The notes: generated by a model from the sequence alone, not told the origin. A stretch of DNA of 5,899 bases from Kiritimatiellia bacterium (GCA_028707675.1 JAQWAM010000106.1:1-5899); one strand, 5' to 3'; shown: positions 1 through 4,955, counted from the stretch's first letter. Numbers and translations: made by a program.

Positions 1-152
1 GCCTCCGCCATACTTTCGACCGTTCTGGCGTCCTCTGCCACGCCCAGCCCGCCGGCCTGTTCTTTGGTCGGCTTTTCAGGAGGATGCCGCGTCTGCGAAT
101 CAAAGCATGTTTCACCGCCAGAACTGGAATCTCCCTCGCGCGCTAGTGTGAC

Positions 153-181
153 TTTATATGGAATGCCGCGTATGCTATATT
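153..181 (+). promoter_or_regulatory. Putative sigma70-type promoter with extended -10, possibly giving a leaderless mRNA
   Basis: A -35-like TTTATA (153-158) is followed after 17 bases by TATATT (176-181). A TG at 173-174, one base before the -10 hexamer, makes an extended -10. Transcription would begin at about 187-189, at the ATG of the next gene (189). No Shine-Dalgarno sequence is visible before that ATG. The A+T-rich patch stands out against GC-rich surroundings. The call rests on hexamer matching by eye. Confidence 0.45.
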
Positions 182-188
182 GTCACCC

Positions 189-605
189 ATGCGAAACATT
201 AATTTGGAAAATTGGGAAGGCAAGCTCAACAGCCTGCTGCGGCGGGTGGACCGCGCGCTGGAGGAGCGTTTCGGCAAGGAGTACGACCTGCACCCGGCGC
301 GCGGCGCGCACGGCAGCGCCGACAACCCGCAGCACGACGGGCTCTTCCGCGTCACAGCCGCCTTCACCCCGGGCTTCGGCTCGCGCCTTGGCCGGGGATA
401 TGTCCTGCAGATCGAGATGGTGACACTGGAGACCGTGCCCGCGGACAAGGCCGAACTCATCGAGAAGGAAGCGGTCCGCATGATCGGCGAGGGCCTCGAG
501 ACGGCACTGCCAGGCCGCGGCCTCAAAGTCGCGCGCGACGGCCAACTCTGGAAGATCACCGGCGACCTCTCGCTGTCGGGTTTGAAAGATCCTGATCGAT
601 CATGA
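189..605 (+). CDS. Conserved hypothetical protein, 138 aa
   Basis: This is a small, soluble-looking protein of unknown function with no signal peptide or membrane segment. It opens with an amphipathic stretch (ENWEGKLNSLLRRVDRALEE, about residues 7-26). A central part follows with LHPARGAHGSADNPQHDGLF and then TPGFGSRLGRGY. It ends in an alternating basic/hydrophobic segment, KVARDGQLWKITGDLSL. The layout matches my memory of short uncharacterised proteins from PVC-type environmental bacteria, but I cannot name a family. I chose the ATG at 189. An in-frame TTG at 180 lies inside the likely -10 box and would add only three residues. No ribosome binding site precedes either start, so leaderless translation is possible. 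Codon use is strongly GC3-biased, as in the other long genes here. The next gene is convergent on the minus strand, so this one is probably monocistronic. Confidence 0.8.
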   Translation: MRNINLENWEGKLNSLLRRVDRALEERFGKEYDLHPARGAHGSADNPQHDGLFRVTAAFTPGFGSRLGRGYVLQIEMVTLETVPADKAELIEKEAVRMIGEGLETALPGRGLKVARDGQLWKITGDLSLSGLKDPDRS

Positions 606-713
606 TAGCGTATTATTGAACTCATCCCGGGCAGCCCGCCCAAACGCCATTTGTCTAATGCCTAATTACGAACCGAAAGGCGGCCACTGTTTCTTGCTAC
701 TCCGGCATCAAAT

Positions 714-956
714 TCATCTCCCATATCCTTGCATGTGACGGGAGTGAGAAGACAGATCGCACGGCCCTTCTACAGTGCCGGAAAATTCCCTGACACAATC
801 GTAGGCTGACGGTTCAGCAACCTTTGACTGGTCTGCATCGATGTACTTCAGCACGGCCGTCCGGATCAGTTCCGAGCGCGACGTATGGCGCTTCTCAGCG
901 GCGACACCCAGCCTGCTCACAAGCGACTGAGGCATCTTAAGCGTGACGGTTGTCAT
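714..956 (-). CDS. VapB-like ribbon-helix-helix antitoxin, apparently without its toxin, 80 aa
   Basis: This is a predicted DNA-binding antitoxin of the CopG/VapB ribbon-helix-helix type. Residues 2-8 (TTVTLKM) form the DNA-contacting beta strand, and 9-22 and 25-38 (TSRSELIRTAVLKY) are the two helices. The C-terminal part, ending GPCDLSSHSRHMQGYG (64-79), resembles the toxin-neutralising tail of VapB proteins paired with PIN-domain RNases. In such pairs the toxin gene normally starts at or next to the antitoxin stop. Here the bases just after the stop offer only ATG-CCG-GAG followed by TAG, and the remaining 108 bases to the next gene encode no PIN domain. It is therefore an orphan, or the remnant of a broken pair. 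The start at 956 is supported by GGAGG about five bases upstream on the minus strand. Ribbon-helix-helix assignment is firm; the toxin partner class is inferred from the tail. Confidence 0.82.
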   Translation of the reverse strand: MTTVTLKMPQSLVSRLGVAAEKRHTSRSELIRTAVLKYIDADQSKVAEPSAYDCVREFSGTVEGPCDLSSHSRHMQGYGR

Positions 957-966
957 GGTCTCCTCC

Positions 967-996
967 GAATGGTATTACCAATTCATCGGAATGGTA
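967..996 (-). promoter_or_regulatory. Putative operator: repeated TGGTA/TACCA boxes upstream of the RHH gene
   Basis: An odd palindrome, TGGTA-T-TACCA, lies at 970-980. A third TGGTA is at 992-996, and GAATGGTA is directly repeated at 967-974 and 989-996, 22 bases apart, about two helical turns. Ribbon-helix-helix antitoxins generally repress their own promoters by binding short tandem or inverted boxes. The rightmost box overlaps the proposed -10, and the palindrome sits between the start of transcription and the ribosome binding site. The function is inferred from spacing and position. Confidence 0.5.
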
Positions 997-1019
997 ACAC
1001 CTGTCTGGCGCGGGGTCAA
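991..1019 (-). promoter_or_regulatory. Putative sigma70-type promoter for the RHH antitoxin gene
   Basis: Read on the minus strand, TTGACC (1019-1014) is separated by 17 bases from TACCAT (996-991). These match the consensus hexamers at five and four positions. Transcription would begin near 984, about 27 bases before the ATG, leaving room for the GGAGG ribosome binding site. The -10 shares its bases with one of the TGGTA boxes, which would suit autorepression. Confidence 0.5.
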
Positions 1020-1068
1020 GGCGGACAGCGGGAAGAACGGGTTATCGGCTTTAAACCCGCTATAGTTA

Positions 1069-1088
1069 ACACCGCCTTGGGGTGGTGT
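1069..1088. repeat. Perfectly nested hairpin in the divergent intergenic region
   Basis: ACACCGCC at 1069-1076 pairs with GGTGGTGT at 1081-1088 around a TTGG loop: eight pairs, one of them G-U on the plus-strand transcript. Just to its left, AGCGGG (1027-1032) and CCCGCT (1056-1061) form a second possible inverted repeat that competes with CGGGTT/AACCCG (1038-1043, 1054-1059). No T-run follows on either strand, so I do not call a terminator. It lies between two divergent promoters and belongs to neither gene. Confidence 0.4.
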
Positions 1089-1148
1089 ACTTTCTGATGG
1101 CCGATGCGGTGCGTTTTCCGATGGCCACTAACACGCCCAACGAGGAGG

Positions 1149-1177
1149 TTGCCATCAATCGCCGCTTGGAATATACT
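1149..1177 (+). promoter_or_regulatory. Sigma70-type promoter of the DUF4160-DUF2442 pair
   Basis: TTGCCA (1149-1154) and TATACT (1172-1177) each match consensus at five of six positions and are spaced by exactly 17 bases. Transcription would start near 1184. The ribosome binding site GAGGAG is at 1191-1196 and the ATG at 1204, giving a compact leader of about 20 bases. This is the best promoter in the window and indicates that the pair carries its own expression signals. Confidence 0.65.
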
Positions 1178-1203
1178 GTTTGCGGATTTAGAGGAGTACC
1201 GCC

Positions 1204-1470
1204 ATGCCCACGATTTCAATGTTCTATGGGATTATCATACGAATGTACTGCGCAAAAGGGGAGCACCCGCCAGCCCATTTTCATGCCTATTACGGCGAGC
1301 ACAAGGCTTGCTTCTCTATCGAAACCCTTGAGGTGACCCAGGGAAAGCTGCCGCAGCGGCAGGTCAGGCTAATTCAGGCGTGGGCCGAGCTGCATCAGGA
1401 GTCATTACGGGCGGATTGGCAGTTAGCCATGAGCGGCGAGGAGCCTTTGCGTATCCCCCCCCTTCAATAG
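1204..1470 (+). CDS. DUF4160 family protein, 88 aa
   Basis: This is a small protein of the DUF4160 family, whose biochemical function is not established. The hallmark is the histidine-rich signature HPPAHFHAYYGE at residues 21-32, which opens the conserved core. Further conserved-looking positions are the GKLP turn (47-50), W60, H64 and W72. The length is normal for the family. The start is fixed by GAGGAG at 1191-1196, seven bases before the ATG, and by a strong promoter just upstream. The next gene begins 10 bases after the stop and its ribosome binding site overlaps the TAG, so the two form a tight operon. DUF4160 genes are often found beside DUF2442 genes; a toxin-antitoxin-like role is suspected from this pairing and from mobility, but it is not shown here. 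The 3' end contains a run of eight C (1455-1462) coding for IPP, a site where sequencing or replication slippage could alter the tail. Confidence 0.88.
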   Translation: MPTISMFYGIIIRMYCAKGEHPPAHFHAYYGEHKACFSIETLEVTQGKLPQRQVRLIQAWAELHQESLRADWQLAMSGEEPLRIPPLQ

Positions 1471-1480
1471 GAGATCGGTC

Positions 1481-1795
1481 ATGTATGCCGGAATAACACA
1501 TGTTAAGCCTATGAAAAACCATCGGCTGGAGTTGACGTTTGACACGGGCGAAGTGCGCTATTTCGACGCTAAAGCGTTGCTGTCCTTCGGGCGGTTCTCT
1601 GAATTGGCCGATGAGACTGCTTTTAAGCAAGTCGCAGTCTCATTCGATACGATCAAATGGGCTAACGGCTTAGATCTAGATCCGGAATATCTTTACGCGG
1701 CTTCCGTGGTAGCAACCGGGGGCGGCCCTGATGCCCCACTAATCAATAAAGCTTCCCGTCATACCCCCGCTCCGATCACTCGCCCAGAAGGATGA
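1481..1795 (+). CDS. DUF2442 family protein with a C-terminal extension, 104 aa
   Basis: This is the second gene of the DUF4160-DUF2442 module. Residues 1-75 match the DUF2442 pattern: an N-terminal strand pair (HRLELTFDTGEVRYFD, 14-29), a middle helix/loop (FSELADETAFKQVAV), and the conserved end KWANGLDLDPEYLYAAS (59-75). Family members usually stop about there. This one continues for about 29 residues rich in Gly, Pro and Ala (VVATGGGPDAPLINK and beyond) that look unlike a folded domain. The original stop may have been lost at a rearrangement, and translation then runs into the end of the opposite-strand gene, overlapping it by 20 bases. The start has an AGGAG at 1469-1473, seven bases from the ATG. 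A short GGGGC/GCCCC inverted repeat (1719-1737) lies in the extension. DUF2442 has been linked to DNA-binding or antitoxin-like roles only by association. Family call confident, function unknown. Confidence 0.85.
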   Translation: MYAGITHVKPMKNHRLELTFDTGEVRYFDAKALLSFGRFSELADETAFKQVAVSFDTIKWANGLDLDPEYLYAASVVATGGGPDAPLINKASRHTPAPITRPEG

Positions 1796-2060
1796 TGTTG
1801 TGGCGTCTGAGTTCACTAACTTCCGAATCTGATAAAACCGCTATACATAAATTACAGAATGTGGAGATGAACGGAGGATTCGATTTGGCAGTGCCAAAAC
1901 GGAATGGTCTCGCCCTGATGCGGATACTTTTTGATTCGTAATAAACTCGTTTCCTCTGCTTCTCGTCTTCAAAGATGTCAGTCACCTTTTTAAGTTGATT
2001 TCCTTTTCCCCCTGCACGGTAATACGCGCCTACCTTAACTTCGCTCTCCTGAATTGCCAT
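1776..2060 (-). CDS. Hypothetical protein, 94 aa, possible small beta-barrel
   Basis: I do not recognise this family. I chose the ATG at 2060 over the longer reading (to 2132) because AAGGAG lies six bases upstream of it; the longer form would start inside the lipoprotein gene. The first half, VKVGAYYRAGGKGNQLKKVTD followed by an acidic/basic turn and KRVYYES, has the alternating pattern of a small SH3-like or KOW-like beta barrel. The middle is strongly basic (SIRIRARPFRF) and would suit nucleic-acid contact. Residues 64-94 are more hydrophobic (FISTFCNLCIAVLS) with two Cys at 69 and 72. There is no signal peptide. It follows the lipoprotein gene on the same strand after a 28-base gap and may share its mRNA, yet its base composition is clearly more A+T-rich. 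It is tail-to-tail with the DUF2442 gene, overlapping by 20 bases. Reading frame credible; function unknown. Confidence 0.68.
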   Translation of the reverse strand: MAIQESEVKVGAYYRAGGKGNQLKKVTDIFEDEKQRKRVYYESKSIRIRARPFRFGTAKSNPPFISTFCNLCIAVLSDSEVSELRRHNIILLGE

Positions 2061-2088
2061 AGCGGACTCCTTGGTGTTGTTGATCTGT

Positions 2089-2469
2089 TTAAAACCGTTC
2101 CGATACAATCTTTTGAAGAAGCTGACGGTCACCGTCTGGAAGACTCCCTTTATCTCTATTCAGGGCTTGAACCCGCTCTTGGAGCGCCTGCCGCAAGGTC
2201 TGCCGTTTCTTCCCGACGCTTGTGTCGGCAACACCCTCCAACGCCTTAAGCTCTTTCCAAAGCTCACGGATGACATGCATGTCGCGGTTGAATGCCGGGA
2301 CGGCTTCGGCGGCTTCAGGAGATCTGGCGAATTTTTCCGGCGCGGTCTGCTCCTCCCGCCCGCCGCAGCCGGTGACGAGCGGCAGGAGGATGACGAGCGC
2401 CCAGCCCGCCAAGCGGCGGCGAGAGGGGGCTGATCGCCCGAAGGCCAACGGCACAGGCCCGCCCGTCAT
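2089..2469 (-). CDS. Small predicted lipoprotein, 126 aa
   Basis: This is a predicted membrane-anchored lipoprotein of unknown function. The N-terminus has a basic stretch (PSRRR, 15-19), a hydrophobic core (LAGWALVILLPLV, 20-32) and a lipobox VTGC with the lipidated Cys at 35. The mature protein, about 92 residues, is hydrophilic and highly charged. It is probably helical (RDMHVIRELWKELKALEG, then KKRQTLRQALQERVQAL, residues about 62-110), possibly coiled-coil. The ATG at 2469 overlaps the TGA of the upstream BACON gene as ATGA, which indicates translational coupling. An AAGGA abuts the ATG and a GGGAG lies ten bases upstream. The n-region is long; a TTG start nearer the hydrophobic core is possible but less convincing given the overlap. 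The coupling suggests its product works with, or is made in step with, the secreted BACON protein at the cell envelope. Confidence 0.8.
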   Translation of the reverse strand: MTGGPVPLAFGRSAPSRRRLAGWALVILLPLVTGCGGREEQTAPEKFARSPEAAEAVPAFNRDMHVIRELWKELKALEGVADTSVGKKRQTLRQALQERVQALNRDKGSLPDGDRQLLQKIVSERF

Positions 2470-4538
2470 TCCTTCGAGTCTCCCTTGAGCCTGTAGAAAG
2501 CGGCGTTGCCGCTGGGCGTGATGTCAACCCGCACTTTGCCGCCTTCGATGAAGACCTCGGCGGAGTTGATCACCATGTCCGTCCAGTCGCCTTCAGTGAG
2601 CGATTGGCGCTGCATCACCCCCATGAACAGGCTCATTTTGCCGTTCTCAGGGTTCCTCCGCAGCACGGGATTTCCCAGTGCGAGATCCTCCATCTGATCC
2701 GGGGTGTAGAGCCCGAGGCGTTCTCGCGAATCGAGCGCGATGCTGTCGGCGATGTCCACCTCAAGGAAGTGCGCCTTCACGGTCTTGCTGCTGTCCATGC
2801 TCAACGACAGCGGATTCTCGCTGCCGACCGCGTCGCCCGTCCAGTGCGAGAACACGTAGCCGGAAGCCGGCGTCGCCGTGACGGTGGCGTTGGCGAGCGT
2901 TTCGTAGCTTCCGCCGCCTGCCACCGTGCCGCCGCCATCCGTGTAGGCCGTCAGCAGGAGGCTAGCAAGCTGGGTGATGGTGTACTCCTTGCCCGACACG
3001 ATGATCTTGCCGGTGCGCGTTGCGCCCGTGGTGTTGGCCGCGACGCTGTACCGCAGCGTCCCGTTGCCCTGCCCGCTGGTGCCCCCCATGATGGTGATCC
3101 AGGGATGCGTCGTGATCGCTTCCCAGATCGCGCCGATCGGCGCGACGACGCCGAACTCGCCCGCGCCCGCGTTGCTGCCCACCTGCGCCACTTGCGGCAC
3201 GACGCTCAGCTCGAAGCCGCGCTGGGTGAAATAGACCATCTCCCCGGCGATCAGCACGCCGCCGATGCGCGAACTCGACGTCTGGGTGTAGGGATCGGCC
3301 ACGATGAAGACCGAGCCCGCGCCGGAGCCGCTGGCGCCGATGGCCACCGTGAGCCAGGAGACCTGGCTTACCGCCTGCCATTGCGCGTTGCCCTCGGTCG
3401 AGACGTCGACCCAGGCGCTCCCGCCATCCGTGCCGAAGACCGTCTCGTCGTCAAGGTAGCCGGCGCTGGGGAGGTCGCTCGCGCCGATCCTGATGCGCTC
3501 CGGCGTGATGTAGGACGTCGGAAATGGCGCGACAGAAAAAGTTATCGATCCAACCGCGGCCATGGTTTCGCCGCGCTTGCCTGCGTAGACGTTTAGCGTC
3601 TTGCCGGAGTCGGCGGCCAGCACGACTTGGTACTCGACGTTGGGCTCGACGATCAGATCGGTGACGAACATTTCAGCTCCGCATTGAACCACGAGCCGGT
3701 TCGACGCATCAACATAAACCGCCGTGAACGAGTTCGAGGCCCGTTCCGCCTGCAGGAGGCGGTTGATCGTGTCCGGCAGGCCGATGTTGAACCACAAGGC
3801 GATGGAAAAGGCATCGTCGGTCCGGACAAACGGGTCGCCCGACATCGTGCGGTAGAAGGTTCCGTTGAACCGGTCGGCCAGCGATCCCGTCAGATGGTGG
3901 TTCCAGCCGCTGCAATCGGTACTGCTGCTTTTGACGCGGGAGAAGAGCATCCACGAGAGGTTCGCGGGCGCTTCGTAGACGGGCGGGCGCACGAGGATGC
4001 GCCCCGTCCGCTCGACGAGATCGGGGTTGCTCGAGACGACATACTGGATGTTGCCGTTTCCGGCGCCGGCCGCGCCCTGGGAGATGACGATCCACGGATC
4101 GAGGCTCTGCGCCGTCCAGGGGGCGTCGGGCGTGGCGAGCACCGCCACGTTACCGTAGGCCCCGACGGCCTCGGCAGTCGCGGTGGGCGGCAGGATGGCG
4201 AGCGTCGGCTGGGACGTGCCGCGCTGCGCGATCGAAAAGGTGGCCGAGCCGATGGAGACGGTGCCCGTGCGCATCGCGTAGCTGGGGTTGGTGCCGACCG
4301 CAAGCGTCACGGTCGAATCGCCTGCGCCGCTGCCGGCGTCCACCACGCTGATCCAGGAGGCGTTCGGAGTCACGCTCCAGGACGTGTCCCAGAGCGCGGA
4401 GACCTGGACTTGCACGATGTCGGCCTCGTAGTCGAACTCCTTTGAATAAGGGGCAATGTTGACGTCCAGGCCGGTCTGGGAGATGGAAAACGTCTTGCCG
4501 GCGACCGTGATGGATGTGGTGCGCGTCGTGACCCCGCC
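2466..4538 (-). CDS. Secreted multi-domain BACON/LamG/InlB-repeat protein, 5'-truncated
   Basis: This is a large extracellular or surface protein whose beginning is missing. Positions here are counted from an in-frame GTG at 4415, which is not the true start. The frame stays open another 49 codons to a stop at 4563-4565, and the first 40 or so bases before 4530 still encode the end of a BACON repeat (SITVAGKTFSISQTG). Then follow a BACON repeat to about residue 66 (W at 13 and 21, QRG end); a BACON repeat 68-142; a LamG/concanavalin A-like domain about 155-328 (FSIALWFN, YQVVLAADSGKTLNVY, RIRIGA, GYLDDETVFG); two BACON repeats 332-400 and 402-483; an InlB-type B repeat 485-550 (GGGTVAGGGSYETLANATVT, YVFSHWTGD); and a C-terminal region 551-649 ending GNAAFYRL. 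BACON and LamG modules often bind carbohydrate or mediate adhesion; no catalytic domain is seen. The gene is cut near 4530-4540, where a plus-strand helix-turn-helix gene begins. The lipoprotein gene is coupled downstream. Whether it is expressed in this state is unclear. Confidence 0.85.
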   Translation of the reverse strand, partial: GGVTTRTTSITVAGKTFSISQTGLDVNIAPYSKEFDYEADIVQVQVSALWDTSWSVTPNASWISVVDAGSGAGDSTVTLAVGTNPSYAMRTGTVSIGSATFSIAQRGTSQPTLAILPPTATAEAVGAYGNVAVLATPDAPWTAQSLDPWIVISQGAAGAGNGNIQYVVSSNPDLVERTGRILVRPPVYEAPANLSWMLFSRVKSSSTDCSGWNHHLTGSLADRFNGTFYRTMSGDPFVRTDDAFSIALWFNIGLPDTINRLLQAERASNSFTAVYVDASNRLVVQCGAEMFVTDLIVEPNVEYQVVLAADSGKTLNVYAGKRGETMAAVGSITFSVAPFPTSYITPERIRIGASDLPSAGYLDDETVFGTDGGSAWVDVSTEGNAQWQAVSQVSWLTVAIGASGSGAGSVFIVADPYTQTSSSRIGGVLIAGEMVYFTQRGFELSVVPQVAQVGSNAGAGEFGVVAPIGAIWEAITTHPWITIMGGTSGQGNGTLRYSVAANTTGATRTGKIIVSGKEYTITQLASLLLTAYTDGGGTVAGGGSYETLANATVTATPASGYVFSHWTGDAVGSENPLSLSMDSSKTVKAHFLEVDIADSIALDSRERLGLYTPDQMEDLALGNPVLRRNPENGKMSLFMGVMQRQSLTEGDWTDMVINSAEVFIEGGKVRVDITPSGNAAFYRLKGDSKE

Positions 4539-4550
4539 GAGTACCGAGCC
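4528..4550. other. Head-to-head gene junction, probable rearrangement breakpoint
   Basis: To the left, minus-strand coding for a BACON repeat is convincing up to about 4520-4530. To the right, plus-strand coding for an XRE-type helix-turn-helix protein is convincing from GAG-TAC-CGA-GCC (4539-4550, EYRA). Neither gene has a proper start: the BACON gene lacks a signal peptide and its first repeats, and the helix-turn-helix gene has no in-frame ATG or GTG. Two unrelated 5'-truncated genes back to back with no promoter region between them indicate an insertion, deletion or inversion point, or an assembly chimera. Confidence 0.6.
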
Positions 4551-4769
4551 TTGCTGGGCTGGCTACGCGACCAGCGCCAGTCCCGCGGTCTGACCATGCG
4601 CGCGGTAGCTGCTAAGTTGGATGTCCCCCACTCGTGGATATGCAAGATCGAAACCGGCGAGCGGCGGCTGGATGTCTGTGAATACCTCGCGCTATGCCAA
4701 GCGATTGGTTGCGACTTCCAGAAGGGCCTGCGCATGCTCATGGTTGCGGGAGGACGAAAGACGCGCTGA
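4551..4769 (+). CDS. XRE-family helix-turn-helix regulator, 5' end damaged, 72 aa as read
   Basis: This is a small DNA-binding protein consisting of one Cro/CI-type helix-turn-helix domain. From the TTG at 4551, helix 1 is LGWLRDQRQSRG, the helix-turn-helix is TMRAVAAKLDVPHSWICKIE (15-34), and the usual GERRLDVCEYLALCQAIGCD follows, ending in a basic tail. Homology extends left of the TTG (EYRA at 4539-4550), so TTG is not the natural start. No ATG or GTG exists in this frame back to the stop at 4443-4445. A GTG at 4528 reads M-T-P-P and would join EYRALLGW if one base were restored at about 4538. The gene thus looks either frameshifted by one base near its start or cut by the junction. No ribosome binding site is visible. 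Such genes often sit on mobile or accessory elements; no partner gene is seen. Confidence 0.7.
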   Translation: MLGWLRDQRQSRGLTMRAVAAKLDVPHSWICKIETGERRLDVCEYLALCQAIGCDFQKGLRMLMVAGGRKTR

Positions 4770-4885
4770 CACGCTCGCTAGGCGGCGGGTAAAGGGTTCG
4801 GTGGGCAGGGTTCATGAGGGAGGCTTTGGCGGGATGGCGTTTGTTTCCGCAGGCGGCCTTCGGCACCAGTACGATTTTGCGGCCA

Positions 4886-4909
4886 CAAACGCGCAAACAC
4901 GCAAACACC
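4886..4909. repeat. Short tandem repeat, three 8-base units
   Basis: CAAACGCG (4886-4893), CAAACACG (4894-4901) and CAAACACC (4902-4909) follow one another without gaps. The pattern resembles the CGCAAAGACG-type tandem tracts that I recall between genes in many environmental bacteria. Function unknown. Confidence 0.55.
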
Positions 4910-4926
4910 AAGACAGTACATGACGC

Positions 4927-4955
4927 TTGATTTTCAATGATCGGGTCATTAATAT
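4927..4955 (+). promoter_or_regulatory. Possible promoter for cardiolipin synthase
   Basis: TTGATT (4927-4932) and TAATAT (4950-4955) lie 17 bases apart in the only A+T-rich patch upstream of the gene; each matches consensus at four positions. It would give a leader of about 110 bases that includes the inverted repeat at 5012-5044. Weak matches, favourable position. Confidence 0.35.

Noticed and set aside
103..112. AAGCATGTTT shared between 103-112 and 4958-4967 as a possible dispersed repeat
   Set aside because: Only ten bases match and the flanks differ, so it is probably chance.
64..423. Plus-strand frame starting upstream of the 138-aa gene, and minus-strand frames at 143-643 and 183-545
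   Set aside because: They overlap the conserved 138-aa gene and their translations are low-complexity. The part before 180 (with a CRVC motif) is too short to judge.
627..638. CGGGC-A-GCCCG inverted repeat as a terminator after the 138-aa gene
   Set aside because: The loop is one base and no T-run follows. The nearby TGATCGATCA palindrome (593-602) lies at the stop codon and also lacks terminator features.
1000..1148. Integron cassette recombination (attC) sites between the small accessory genes
   Set aside because: GTTAAC and GCCCAAC cores occur near 1065-1070 and 1135-1141, but no matching GTTRRRY/RYYYAAC pair flanks a folded site in the right order.
2604..3596. A 330-codon plus-strand open frame (and one at 3627-4445) opposite the BACON gene
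   Set aside because: The Arg/Ala/Asp-rich translation is typical of antisense frames in GC-rich DNA; the opposite strand encodes repeated, recognisable domains.
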